Assembly: GCA_037349315.1 (NCBI GenBank)
Contig: JBAIAC010000004.1
Location: 30,445,001-30,509,000 of the forward strand
Length of the DNA: 64,000 bases
Direction of reading: 5' to 3'
Origin: Chelydra serpentina
Taxonomy: Eukaryota; Chordata; Testudines; Chelydridae
Shown: positions 46,148-57,477 of the stretch, one piece after another
How the letters are laid out: each line of letters starts with the position of its first letter
How positions within the stretch are numbered: position 1 is the stretch's first letter
Notes under the pieces: generated by a model
Database searches by the model: none
The model's input: only the letters and a program-made list of their open reading frames with translations
Told to the model about the DNA's origin: nothing
Program-made: the position numbers and the translations under genes

Positions 46148-47198
46148 GGGTTGCAAACCCTCCTGGTTTTGCTGGGAGTCTCCCGTAATCGGGCCATATC
46201 TCCTGGCAGCTACTGAAGCCAAACTGGAAGATTTTAGGTGCTAAGAGTCCAGCGGCGCAGTGGAGCTAAGGCAAGCTCCCTATTTGCTCTGGCCTCGAGC
46301 TGCTCCCGGAATTGGCTGGCTCATCCCTGTGGCCTCCGGAGGTGATAGGGGTTCTCCGTGCACTGCCCCTGTGCACTGCCCCTGTCCCCTCAAGCACTGA
46401 CTCTCCAGCTCCCATGGGCCAGGAACTACTGCCAATGGGAGCTGCGGGGGCGGCATTTGTGAGTGCGGGCAACGCGCAGTCCTCCCCCCTAACCCCCTTT
46501 CCCCAGAGCTGTAGGGACATGTCAGCCACTTCTGGTAGTGGCGCGGAGCCAGGGCAGGCAGGGAGCCTGCCTTAGGCCCACTGTGCTGCTGACCAGAAGC
46601 TGCCTGAGGTAAGTGCTGCCCAGCCAGAACCCGTGCCCCACACCCCAACCCCCTAACCCAGCCTGGAGCTCCCTCCTGCACCCAAACTCCCTCCCAGAAC
46701 CCGCATCCCTCACCCCCTCCCACACCCCAACCCCCTGCTCAGCCCAGAGCCCCTGCCCGCACCCCTCACCCTCTTCCGCACCCCAACCCCCTACCCCAGC
46801 CTGGAGCCCCCTCCTTCACCCAAACTCCCTCCTAGAGCCCACACCGATCACCCCCTCCCACACTCCAACCCCTGCCCCCGCCCTGAGCCTCCTCCTGCAC
46901 CGAAACTCTCATCTAGAACTTGCACCCCTCACTCCCTCCTACATCCCAACCCCCTGCACCAGGCTTAGCCTGGAGCCCCCACACACACTCTGAACCCCTC
47001 GGTCCCAGCCCAGAGCCCACACCCCAACCACCTGCCTCAGCCCGGTGAAAGTGAGTGAGAGAGAGCGAGAGAGCAACGGAGCGAGGGGGGATGGAGTGAG
47101 TGGGGCAGGGCCTTGGAGAAGGGGCGAGCAGGGATGGGGCCTCGGGGAAGGGGGGGGCAAGGGTGTTTGGATGTGTGTGATTAGACAATTGGCAACCG
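46148..47198. mobile_element. GC-rich DNA element with internal minisatellite
   Basis: Starts GGGTTGCAAACCC and ends AATTGGCAACCG. The ends are imperfect inverted copies and are flanked by TA (46146-46147 and 47199-47200). Inside are a left unique part, a C-rich minisatellite (about 46625-47035) and a right part with GAGTGAGAGAGAGCGAGAG and GGCCTTGGAGAAGG-like purine-rich text. The total is 1051 bp. There is no transposase. The class is inferred from the TA flanks and ends only. Confidence 0.6.
46625..47035. repeat. C-rich minisatellite inside the GC-rich element
   Basis: About six imperfect units of roughly 55-85 bp, each with CACCCCAACCCCCT-type and CAGCCTGGAGC-type blocks. It reads open in some frames, giving Pro-rich nonsense products that should not be annotated as proteins. 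Confidence 0.85.
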
Positions 47199-47250
47199 TA
47201 GTATACCTCTGTGTTAAAGATATAGGCTTTTGCAACATGCTGCACATTAG

Positions 47251-47305
47251 ACATAGAATCGTAGATGCGTAGGGTTGGAAGGGACATAGAGAAGTCACTT
47301 AGAGA
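47251..47305 (-). mobile_element. CR1 3' terminal scrap, antisense
   Basis: CATAGAATCGTAGATGCGTA and GGTTGGAAGGGACATAGAG are the last bases of a CR1, with one tail unit preserved. Confidence 0.75.
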
Positions 47306-48262
47306 GAGCAAGAATCAGTCAGGAAGAAGTGCCTGGGCCAGAGGCCATAGCTAGCAATGAGTGACAATATCAGCCTCTTAATATCCTTTCCTGCTCCTCT
47401 TCTTATTCCAGAGGGAATGAAACTATCCTGATAGCCCTCCCTTCCCCTGGATAATGAGTGACAATACCCCCACCAGAGTGGCAGCAGCTAGAGTGTCTCT
47501 GCCTCCCCTGGCCCTTTGGGAGAAGAAGTACAGATTCCCCTGTGCTACACACAGTCACTATCCATGGCTGAGTGTCAATAATCCCCCAGCAACTGCAGCT
47601 CCCAGCAATTCCCTCTGTCTACAGAGTGGGGGAAATGAAAGTTCCCTGTCGTCTTCCCAGTTCCCGCTGTTGCACTGGTGAGCAACTAAAACCAAGAGTG
47701 ATGTTGGAGGGAGTGATGATTGGCCAGAAATCCAGGGGGAAGAATGGTTTGTATATGTATGGATTCAGCAGTAGGGACAGGATATGAGGGAGTTCAGGAA
47801 TGTGTGATGGGGAGAGCAAGAAATGGTGTGGAGGCAGGAGGTACTAATTGTGCCACGAAGCAGGTTTATCATGTATACTGGGAAGTGGCAATACTGCTCT
47901 TGTCTCACACACAGCAGGATACTCATCAGCAGAACTCAGACATGTTTCCAGTTAACCAGACCTCCTGAAACTTAAAGAGGAACTGCAAAGCAAACACAAA
48001 AATTGAGTTAACCTTAGATTTTTGTGCAGCATATCCCCATTAACCAGGCTTTGGGGCCATACAGCACAGAAATAAATCTAAAGTAATTGATTTATGCTTG
48101 TGTTTAATTTAATTTACTGAAGATAACCCAAAACACACTCAAATTTCATCTTTCTTATTGCAGCCAATGAAAACCTTGTCTGTGGTGTCAGTGTAGCATA
48201 TTACAAGATATGTTCAGTTAACCAGGAGGCACCAAGATAATTTCACAGAGGAGAAAATATAA
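47306..48262. other. Unassigned DNA
   Basis: Several short overlapping frames near 47450-47970 have no recognisable domain. Nothing else was recognised. Confidence 0.4.
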
Positions 48263-48415
48263 TAAGAACATAAGAATATAAGAATGGCCATATTGGGTCA
48301 TACCAAAGATCCATCTAGCCCAGTATCCTGTCTTCCAACAGTGGCCAATGCCAGGTGCCCCAGAGAGAATGAACAGACCAGGTAATCATCAAGTGAGCCA
48401 TTCTCTGTGTAAGAG
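48263..48415 (-). mobile_element. CR1 3' end, antisense
   Basis: TAAGAACATAAGAATATAAG (tail units), GGCCATATTGGGTCATACC and ATCCATCTAGCCCAGTATCC are the CR1 3' terminal region in reverse. The subfamily differs from those at 10801 and 41576. Confidence 0.88.
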
Positions 48416-49116
48416 ATTAGTCAAAAATATTTCTGTGCTAAATGTCTCCCACAGATTGGTTAGTGTGGTCATTGAGAACAGACGACTGTACTCAATTCAG
48501 TTTTCTTTTTGGCTTTGCAGTTCATCTAGCATTTTTTATGTTAACAGTAAAACTCAAAACAGAGAAGAAAAAAACAAAATACAAGCACACAAACAAACAA
48601 AACCTAAGTTCTAAATACACACAAACTTTTTCCAGGGACTGGCATGCAAAAAGGTGGAAAAAATCTTCCTTGAGATAGTGTAGGCTGTTTGATAACCTTC
48701 CGGGTTACCTTTTAATTAACTACATACATTTAAGGTGCATGAATTCATATTCTAGCTTCAATATTGCTATAGCATAATATTTTATTCATTCAAATGTTGT
48801 GCCACACTGGAATCAGCTCCTGAAATAACTTGTTAACCAGTGTCCTGGGGCAGCGGATACATTCGTAATTCAAAAATGTTCAATAGTCTACATCAATCAT
48901 AGGCTACAATTTCTGAAAGCATAGGCATATCAATGCATGTTAATAAGATAGTCTAGAATATAACAGGAAAGTACAAAGTCAAGAAAAATGAATCTACCAA
49001 TGTTAGGGTCATACAGGGAGCAGCTAAGAATACTTGAGGTCATATTGGTACATTTTATAATTAATTTAGAAATTGGTAGATAAAGTCCTGGTCAATTATC
49101 ATAATATTTATATAAT
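48416..49116. other. Unassigned AT-rich DNA
   Basis: Nothing recognised. Confidence 0.4.
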
Positions 49117-49117
49117 A

Positions 49118-49330
49118 TATTTATTAAAGAACAAAATACACAGAAAAACTTTCCAAATAGGTTTATAATCTAAATCTATATATAACTTTCCTATATATCT
49201 AAATATAATCTAAATCTATATATAACTATATAAACTTTCCAAATAGGTTTATAATCTGTGTGTGTGTGTGTGTGTGTGTGTATACCTATTTCGAAAGTTT
49301 TTCTGTGTATTTTGTTCTTTAATAAATATA
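49118..49330. repeat. 50-bp-arm inverted repeat around an AT/TG-rich centre
   Basis: The left arm (49118-49167, with CACAGAAAAACTTTCCAAAT) and the right arm (49281-49330, with TTCGAAAGTTTTTCTGTG) are complementary over about 50 bp with two or three mismatches. The segment AAACTTTCCAAATAGGTT also recurs as a direct repeat near 49232. The centre holds (TG)13 at about 49256-49281 and several TCTATATATAACT blocks. Confidence 0.8.
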
Positions 49331-49588
49331 TAAATACATTGTATATATTTGGACAGATTAGTTATCCAAAGCCACCTACAATTTACAATTCGGAATGTTT
49401 CAATATCCAGCCCTAATTAAAAATACAGCCCATGTGTTTGTATCTGACTTATCCAGAACTCTGTGTTGTTTTTGTCCACTCCCACCACATCAAGTCCTTT
49501 TTATTGACCATGTGATTAAGCTGGTATTCAGTCACAGCCTGGTAAATTGGTACAGCTATCAATGAAAATCACCTTTCAGGTGAAGGCA

Positions 49589-49840
49589 ATAGCCTTGTCT
49601 ACGCTGGGGAAATTGCTGAAAAACGTCCCAGTGGTTCAGTGGGAGCTGTAGCATGGACAGGTTCCAATGACTGAGAAAGGATTGAACTATTTTTTAAAAA
49701 ATAAGTTTGCTTTCCGGGTTTAATAGTGGTAAAATCAGTTCTGCCCTTCACAGCCTTGAATGTGCCCATTTTAATACTAGTTCAGCTGAACCATTAAAAA
49801 AATTGTTTAGTAAATTTCCCCAATATGGATACAGCCAATA
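49589..49840. mobile_element. MITE with GCCTTGTCTACGCTGGGGAAA end
   Basis: The left end is GCCTTGTCTACGCTGGGGAA. The right end, ATTTCCCCAATATGGATACA, is its diverged complement. Non-coding. It belongs to the 'TTGTCTAC' class of palindromic elements. The open frame across it is chance. Confidence 0.6.
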
Positions 49841-50157
49841 TGTTTTCAAAAATGAGCTACTTGACAACTCAAATGTGTGTCCATTATCCTGCATTTCATA
49901 AATCTGTGTTTCAGCTTTTAGGTTCTGTGACCTTGTAATTGTGTGTAAAAACATGGTCATGATTGCCTGAACTTCTCATTTCTGGGTCAAACACTTGACC
50001 ATTAACCTAGTAAAGGCTCATGACAACATTTAACCACTCTTCAAATGATATTTCCTTCCATCTCAGATGTTAATTCATTTCCATACGTTTTAGTCACCTG
50101 TCTTTACTGCGTGTATAATCTGTCCCTTAATTGTGAGGAATGTGGGACAAAACAAAG

Positions 50158-50386
50158 GCCAGGCCTACGCTATATATATCTGCACCCCGAACGACAGTTA
50201 TACTGACCTAACCCATGGTGTAGACAGCGCAATGTTGCTGGGACGACTTCTCTCATTGACATAGCTACCACCTCCTGCAGAGATAGATTAACTAGGCCAA
50301 TAGGAGAAGCTCTCCATCAGTGTAGCAGCACCTTCACTGAAGTGCCACAGGGATGCAGGCTGCAGCATATTAAGAGTAGACCTGCC
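50158..50386. mobile_element. MITE with GGCCAGGCCTACGC end
   Basis: Left end GGCCAGGCCTACGCT, right end AAGAGTAGACCTGCCC. Internal blocks CTGACCTAACCCATGGTGTA, AGCTACCACCTCCTGCAG and GTAGCAGCACCTTCACTGAA match a MITE family I recognise from turtle sequence. No clear duplication was found. Confidence 0.65.
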
Positions 50387-51585
50387 CAATTTCACAAAAT
50401 ATACTCATCAATATATCCAAAAGGCTGGCAGTTGACAATGTAGCTGAAAAAAACTCCCAACTATGTAAAAGTTGGGAAGATATGTAGCAATCTAAAAATC
50501 TAGTATAAGAGTGCTGGATTGCTTTGTCTATCTTATTAGAAGGTCATTCTGTCCTAAAGCATTTTTCTCTGCCACCCATCAAAGGTAGCAGAAAGTCTCA
50601 AAGGAGCATATATTTAAGCATAGTAGCATACCTGTAGGTCATCGTATAGAAGGGCAAATCTTCCTACGTAATGAGAAAGAAATCTTATGACTTGACTCAA
50701 ATAATAATCATTTTTAACACAAATATTATTTCCTACTCTTAATTTCCCAGTGCTATCTGTCATTTACATCTGTCTTTGTGTCTTGTACAACACTAGGTGC
50801 ATTATTGATACTAAACAAAGAATAATATCCTTTCTGGTGAATAGATATTACATATGTGATATGATGATGACAAGCATGACATCAAAGCAGTCTCTTCTCT
50901 TGTAGTTCCTTCGAGGGCAATTTCTTGGCTCCTATTAGCCAAGTTCAGGATTGTTCTCTTATAGAGACTTTAAGGAGGAAAGGTGTGTTTCTGATGCTCA
51001 CTTTGTAATCCTTGTGCATCGGATTCTGTTCCCACTGAGGTTGGGCGGAATCAGAATTGCAGAATCTGATCCTGTAAGCTGGAGAGTGGTCTAGAAGTTC
51101 CCAGAGGATTGATTCCAGATCTGAGTTGCACCTGATCTACATACACCTTTACAACAAAGAGTCTGGATGTCATGGTCTATAAGGCTTTTGGAAAATGAAA
51201 GGGTCAATTCTACAAAAGATGGAGTCCAGCAGGGGTGATTTTTGAAATTCTGTCTGTTCCCTGTACCTGGTCTAAAATCCAGACCCCAGCAGCTGAGCTA
51301 GGTACTGAAGAAATTTAAGGGAATCCTCCCACCCAAGCCCCTTATAGTTAAAAAAAGCCAAAGCTGCATACTTGCTAGGCCCCCCAACAGAAAGGATTTG
51401 TGCAAGGGCAGATCTCTTAGTTAAATCATGCACCTTCCTACTCCATCTTCTGTGTACTCCTATGCAAGGCTATGTACTCTTCACAGCTCTCCACATACCG
51501 CCCCCTCACCTTTACACAATAGAACCACATTTTCTGTTTGGCATGGGGACCCTGTGTGGACACAGAGGACATGGCTGGATTCTCC
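50387..51585. other. Unassigned DNA
   Basis: Nothing recognised. Confidence 0.4.
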
Positions 51586-51639
51586 CTTCTGTAAGTGCAC
51601 AGGCCTTAGTGCTGATGTTTTCCAGGACAGTTTTGTTGT

Positions 51640-51745
51640 TTTGTGTTTTGCACCTGGCACAATGGGGTCCTGATCCACGACTAGGGTTTCTAGGTGCTAC
51701 AGTATTAACAATAATTAACATTCTTTTCTCTTCCAATAAATGAAA
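51640..51745 (+). repeat. CORE-SINE tail
   Basis: CACCTGGCACAATGGGGTCC, TGATCCACGACTAGGGTTTC and TAGGTGCTACAGTATTAAC are the typical tail of a CORE-SINE, followed by AT-rich sequence. Confidence 0.65.
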
Positions 51746-51834
51746 ATAATTCTCATTGTTTGTGTCTGAAGCTTTCCTCGCTATTCAGAAATCATGGCAA
51801 TAGGCTCATGTTAATAAGGACCAGAGCAGATCAT

Positions 51835-52168
51835 TGATTTTGAACCCTCCCAATCCCCAGCCCACCCAAAAAAATCAATTTGCTTCAAACCAAAACCTGC
51901 TTTTGTTTTTCTCAGTGAAAGAAAAAAACTGAAAAAAAATTGTTTGGGTTAAGCAAAACATTTCAAATGATCCAAATGATCCAAAATAACATTTCATTTC
52001 AACATTTTGTTTTGAATCCACATTTCATTTAGAAAATTTTGTTTTCACCTTTTTTGTCCAAAACTATTCACCAAATTGAACCCAAATTTGTGAAAAGTTT
52101 CACTGTCTCAAAACATGCATTTTTTTGAGATTTTACTATTCACTGAAAACGTTTTGCCCAGCTCTAAT
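51835..52168. repeat. AT-rich dispersed repeat ending TTTTGCCCAGCTC, second copy
   Basis: CAAACCAAAACCTGC, CATTTCAAATGATCC and AACATTTTGTTTTGAATCC, ending GAAAACGTTTTGCCCAGCTC. It matches the repeat at 45525 in style and in its terminal motif. Confidence 0.5.
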
Positions 52169-52980
52169 AAGGATTAGTAAAAATATATTTTTTAACATAC
52201 AATAGCATGAAAAAAATACATGATTAGCAAACTTCAGATTTTGAACTTCCTCTAATGCTGTGTTACTAAAATGACTTGGAACTCTAGCTTGATTTGTCTG
52301 TTTGTGAATAATAATAATCATTGGAAAGGAGTCTTTGTAAGTAGAACACAATTAGAAAGATGCATTATAGTTAAATACAATTAATATTCACATGACTCCA
52401 CTGGACATTTGGGATATTTTCACAGTTAAACTAGGAAGCCATATGTTTTGAATGTTTCTTGTCTTTGACTTCATTCTCCCATTCTGTAGGTTAATAAAGC
52501 AAGTTAATCACTGAATATGTAAGAAGAATTGATTCTTGTCTGGGTCAGTAAGGCGCTGGGGTTTTTTTGTTCACTGAATTGAACTTTTATTAGAATGAAG
52601 TTATTGAATTGCAATTATATGTGTGCAATGCACGTTCAGCTTTGTGGGACGTAATTTTTACAAAACATCTGTTCTGAATATTTATAGCATTAATGCATAT
52701 GGTACTGGTGCCTTGTTCCAAGCAAGTTACATGTAAAATCAATCTCAGTCTCAGCATTATTCTTTACACTTCACATTCAAAAGGTTCATACTCTGGAAGG
52801 AAAATTCCCTAGCTGCTATGAAATCTGCAGATAAGCAATGGCAGCTTTTTCACTTACTGGCTTTTTATTTCTCCCTCAGTACGGTTTAGTTAAAGGTAAT
52901 ATTAAGTTGGACAGGTTATAAACAGATGTATGGGTTTTTTTTCAATCAACCGCACACAAAAAGCAAACACCAAACCAAAT
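52169..52980. other. Unassigned AT-rich DNA
   Basis: Nothing recognised. Confidence 0.4.
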
Positions 52981-52984
52981 GACC

Positions 52985-53655
52985 ACCTGTCACTGAGTTC
53001 TCCGTTTTACATTAAGTGGCGCCTCCTTCTGGCCACATCTGGGAATTCGCTCCACTCCGGTCCAATGGCCCTTTCTGCCGCACACTGCGCACCTTGTCAC
53101 CGCTCTCTGTCTCTCACTTTCTGCGACTCAGGGTGCTGTGTCTTTGTGGCTTAGCCCTCCGTCTAGGTCACTATAGTCCTACCCTTCTGGGGTACCAGAG
53201 TCCCACTGGACAACCATTTTAAGCAATCTGCGCTCCACTGCCTGGCCTGTGCCACTTCCCCAGTGGCTGGTAGGGGAAGCCAGGCCCACTCGCTACTCCA
53301 GGCTCCAGTCCGGGGACCTTATACCTAATAACAGTGGTCTGCTTTCTCTCATGCCCTGTTGCTCTTGCCCTGGACTCCTTCGTACTGCTTCTGGTTCCCC
53401 CGTCTCTGGGTATACCAGCTTAAACTGCCTCCTCCTGGGGAGTAGCTGCAGACTACTGAACTCTAAAGCCTCAAACACATCTCCCTACACCCAGAGAGTG
53501 ACTGTAGCTTACTTTCCCTGCAGCCTCTTTCTGCTGCAAACTTCCTGACTTTGTGACCAGCCCATCATGTTCCTCCCCAGCTGGGCTCCATCTTCAATCA
53601 GTCCTTCCTTCGCTGACTCTTCCCCAGGTGCAGCCCATCAGGTTAATTATCCTAA
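52985..53655. mobile_element. LTR-like GC-rich repeat, right end missing
   Basis: Starts near CACCTGTCACTGAGTTCTCC and runs through GTACCAGAGTCCCACTGGAC, GGGTATACCAGCTTAAAC and CTGGGCTCCATCTTCAATC to CAGGTGCAGCCCATCAGG. I recognise the sequence as an abundant turtle repeat, but I cannot state its class. No terminal repeats or duplication are visible. Short frames inside are not genes. Confidence 0.55.
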
Positions 53656-53838
53656 TTTATATGCCACTGACCTTTTTTGTTACTTGTGTAATGTAAATGA
53701 TTGTAAATTATATTTAGCTAAATTAGTGCACTTAATCCCCTCCCACCTCCAAATCAGTATCTGTTCTTGTAAAGTTTCTTAACTTTTTTTTTTTTAACAT
53801 AGAAACAGTGAGCCACTTTTCAAAGGTCTCATGATTGG
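53656..53838. other. Unassigned AT-rich DNA
   Basis: Nothing recognised. It includes an 11-T tract near 53785. Confidence 0.4.
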
Positions 53839-53839
53839 C

Positions 53840-53930
53840 CTAACTCTGCTATCATTGAAGTTAACAGTAGTTCACCATTGACTTCAATGGAAGCAGAGTT
53901 AGACCAGTGCTGTAGAAATCCCAGCCTAGA
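53840..53930. repeat. Palindrome-cored dispersed repeat
   Basis: CCTAACTCTGCTATCATTGA and TTGACTTCAATGGAAGCAG, with AGTTAGACC at the end, form an imperfect palindrome of about 80 bp. Confidence 0.55.
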
Positions 53931-54425
53931 GCATAAAGTTAGATCTCTGTGTTTCTTCTAGGGATCCTGGCGTGCAACTATATATTCATGGCTAAGCTAC
54001 TCACCTTGAGACCAGCCTGTAGCACATGATGGTATCAGATAGAAAAATTGGAGACTTATGCTCTAGTTTTGTGCTTCTCAAATGACTTTTGCCCTGACAG
54101 TGAAACCATGGCTTAGCATAAGGAATACTATGCAGGATGTCAGTAGGGATTACTGATCTCCATAATATTTCTCATTGATTTATATCATCAGAAAATATTC
54201 TCAGAAGCTGCTAATCATGCTGATAGGTAATTTATATGACCACATTTTCCTATCACTTTACCCACATCCTCCTTTCCCCATTTCTACTATTTGTTTTTTA
54301 CACTTACTTCATGGGTCTTGTCTTAAACTAGAACCTGATTCTGCAAGCACTTAAGCACATACGTACTTTTACTCACAATTAAAATTACACCCATGTGTAA
54401 ATGTTTGCAGATTAGTACTTTAACT
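53931..54425. other. Unassigned DNA with one palindrome-type scrap
   Basis: Near 54335, CCTGATTCTGCAAGCACTTA is a piece of the 4255-type repeat. Nothing else was recognised. Confidence 0.4.
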
Positions 54426-54427
54426 CA

Positions 54428-54545
54428 TAAACTCATTGGGGCAGGAACTTTCTTTTACTATGGGTTTATACAGCACCAAACACAACGGCGCCTCAATTCT
54501 GATGGGGGCCTCTAGGTGCCATTGATTGTAATATAAAAATGATGA
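54428..54545 (+). repeat. CORE-SINE tail
   Basis: AAACTCATTGGGGCAGGAAC, TTTATACAGCACCAAACACA and GGGGGCCTCTAGGTGCC are a diverged CORE-SINE tail. Confidence 0.6.
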
Positions 54546-55041
54546 AGTTTAATAGGATCATAAAGTCTGTCTAATATGTAGTATGGCCCTGCTGAGATAT
54601 TGCTAGTGGAAGGTACTATGGTGGCCTGGTTTATGGTAAGTCACAGGCAATTCACGAGCCTGCAAGTTTTATGTCTCTGGAGGAACGCTGGTTGCAGTTG
54701 CTCAGTGTTGTTAAGACTGGTGCTGCCAGGCAGAGGCACTCTGGTATTGCTTTGGTTAAAATTGCAGTCTTCACCTTTTTTTAGTTGAGTTTTGCTCCTA
54801 GCAAGTTCAACTTTATAATTTGATATATTCCTACATAATGAAATAAAATTATTTCTGGCTTAATAAAGTTGCTTCAGTCTGGTTGTCACAAAGATTGCAC
54901 TTATATTGGTTGTCTTTGCCAGGTGGGGGAAAGGCTTCATATTATGTATACACCTAAATGTCTCATGAGAGTTAATGCAACAGGTAACAGTAACCGAGGT
55001 ACTAAATAATAGTGACCACGATCTAATTAGGTTCAACATGC

Positions 55042-55722
55042 TGTGGGGAGACAAGCTACCAAAAAGTGACACTGTGACACTAAATTTCAGAAAAAGAGAC
55101 TTTAAATAAGATATTGCAGATTGAGAAGTGTTCAGAGAAGGATAATAAGAATGATCAAGAGCATGGGAAAAACTCACATATGAAAAGTTATTGAAAAGAC
55201 TGAGATTCTGTGACTTAACAAGATGATAAAAACAGGGGACATGATTAAAGTACATGAAATAATGAATAGTATAGAAAAGGTATACTGGAAACTTCTGTTT
55301 TCCCTGTCTTGTAACACAAGAACAAGGGGACACCCAATGAAATTAAGAGTTGGCAAATTCAAAATTGATAAAAGGCAATACTTTTTCTATGGACCTGACT
55401 GCCACAGAAACTGATTGAGGCCAAGGTTTTAGCAAGATTCAAAGGGGAGATGGACATTTATATGGATAACAAGAATAACAAGAGTTATCCAAAATAATTG
55501 TAAACTTTTTGGATGGAATATAAACCTCATGCTTAGGGTTTAGGCCAAATTCTAACTATTATAGATCAGGATGAGAGCTAATGTGGGGGGTCAGATTATC
55601 CCATGTCTGTCTCATGTGGGGTTCTTACACCTTCTTCTGGCACGTCTACCACTGGGCACTGTTGAAGACAGGATGCTGGATTAGAAGGTGCATGAGTCTG
55701 ATCCATTATGACAATTCCTAAT
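55042..55722 (+). mobile_element. Old CR1 LINE, sense
   Basis: CAGAGAAGGATAATAAGAATG and TATGAAAAGTTATTGAAAAG correspond to the C-terminal reverse-transcriptase end. They are followed by CAGGATGCTGGATTAGAAG and GAGTCTGATCCATTATGAC, which is a CR1 3' terminal region. It is heavily diverged. A 157-codon antisense frame (54860-55333) overlaps it and is chance. Confidence 0.75.
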
Positions 55723-56806
55723 TGCAATTAGAAGATTGGACTTGGGGCTGAGCAGGTTTCAATGACATGATTTCAAGACCATGAAATTGCAATTGTATTA
55801 ATGAGAGCCTAAACTGGCACAAAACCGAAGTTTGACATAAAGACCAAGCTGAGGGGGTTTTGGGGGGCTGGGGTGAAATATTTGACTTGGTATATTTGGT
55901 AGATGAATCATTGAAGGACAATAAGATGGTACCCCAAGATACCGTTTTTTAGAATTACATTTTTAAGAACTGCTCTTTAAGGCTTTTAGAGATTTTGCTA
56001 TTATAGAACTGAAATGCCTTTGTGGGACATCACTCTTCAGTTGTCTGTTTTTTTTTGTTAGGGAGAAAAAAAGCACAACTATAGTACATTAATGTATATT
56101 GCATTGCAATGATGTCAGGAAAAATCATGTCGCGGAGGGGGAGAAAGTCTCAAAAACAGAGCAACATAACCACTCAAATTCATTTCTCCAGGGCACTGGT
56201 GTAGCTGAGAATTCAAGAGAGACCTCTTTCCTTTCTGTTCTCAAACAAGTTTTCAACTTTTGCCACTGCCAGCCTGCTCCTTTTGACCTCTTTTAAGCTT
56301 TTAGAGTTAAAAGCTGTCCCCACCTCCCCAGCCTCATAGAATGCACATCAAATATCAGAGAAGGGAATTTTCTGTAATGGACTATGCCTGCCAAAATGTT
56401 TCTCATTGCAACATTAGCAATACTAGAGAATGAAGTTCTCAATTCAGTTAGAACATAGGCTACATAAATGTATGGCTTGAGACGTGCAAGTTTCCCCACA
56501 GGTATTAACAACAAATCTGATTAAACCATAAAGTTGAGGGGACACATCAAAACATGAGTAGGTAATTTAATCTCTACATCCATTCAGTTCTGAGTGTATC
56601 GGACGAGATAGTCAAGAATACTCATTTAGCCGTTAATAGCTATTGTGATGTAAAATTAGGAACCAGATTATGATCACTAAATAATTTCACACTGGCTGCT
56701 GAACAGTCTTCCTGTGGTAAACACTTGAGTCACTATTGACAAAGGCCAATTTCAAACCAAAACTACTTGAGTTTTCATCACTAACCACTTCTGTATTGTT
56801 CTGAAT
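55723..56806. other. Unassigned AT-rich DNA
   Basis: Nothing recognised. Confidence 0.4.
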
Positions 56807-56814
56807 GTTGTATG

Positions 56815-57033
56815 CAGTGGCGTAGCCAGGTTTAGAGCACAGGGGGAGTGGAGCAAAAAAAAGGTGCCGGGAGCAAAAAGTGTCGGGAGCAAAAAAAAGG
56901 CTCCGGGAGCAAAAAAAAGTGCTCCGCTCCGGCCAAAGCACAGGAGCAAAAGGCGTCAGAGCACAAAAAATTTGCCGCTTCTTCTCAGTGGGGGAGCAGC
57001 CGCTCCCCCTGCTCCCCCCCGGCTACGCTACTG
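56815..57033. mobile_element. Small hAT element, same family as the 43-kb element
   Basis: Starts CAGTGGCGTAGCCAGG and ends with the complement of CAGTAGCGTAGCCGGG (two mismatches in 16). It is flanked by GTTGTATG (56807-56814) and GTTGTATT (57034-57041), an 8-bp duplication with one difference. Its left end (TTTAGAGCACAGGGGGAG) equals the right end of the 43392 element in reverse, so the two copies are in opposite orientation. Inside are tandem GGGAGCAAAAA units. There is no transposase, and the open frames across it are artefacts of the array. Confidence 0.8.
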
Positions 57034-57041
57034 GTTGTATT

Positions 57042-57470
57042 GTCATTGAAGTAGCACCTCCTGAGTGGACTCGGATTTCTCCACTCTTGTTACTCCACAT
57101 TTTGCAGCAGACTTCATCCATTTCAATGGAGTTACACTGCAATATAAGTGGTGTAATATCATGGAGAACTGGGTCCAAAATGTATAACTCTCCCATTTCT
57201 TTCTGAGGAAAAAGTATAGGCACAATAAAAGCTTGACACATTTGTAAGAGTTGTTACTGAATTACTAATATCTTTAGAAATCTATAAGAGAATAATTGAT
57301 CGTTATTGTCAGTTGTCATTTATACTGCAGTAGCATCTAAAGCCATCAGCCAGATCAGGGTCCCATTGCGGTAAGTAATAATAATTACTATACACAAATT
57401 AGTATTGCTTTTGCATGGGATGCAGTACCGAGGGTATGATTTCTACTGCTCAACAAATAATAATAATAAT
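57042..57470. other. Unassigned DNA with (TAA)n
   Basis: TTTCAATGGAGTTACACTGC near 57119 belongs to the palindrome-cored family. A (TAA)n run sits at 57457-57474. Nothing else was recognised. Confidence 0.4.
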
Positions 57471-57477
57471 AAAAAAA

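Noticed and set aside
46280..47311. Overlapping Pro/Gly-rich frames on both strands
   Set aside because: They come from the C-rich minisatellite, where stop codons are rare.
54860..55333. 157-codon frame on the minus strand
   Set aside because: It is antisense to an old CR1 on the plus strand, and no domain is seen.
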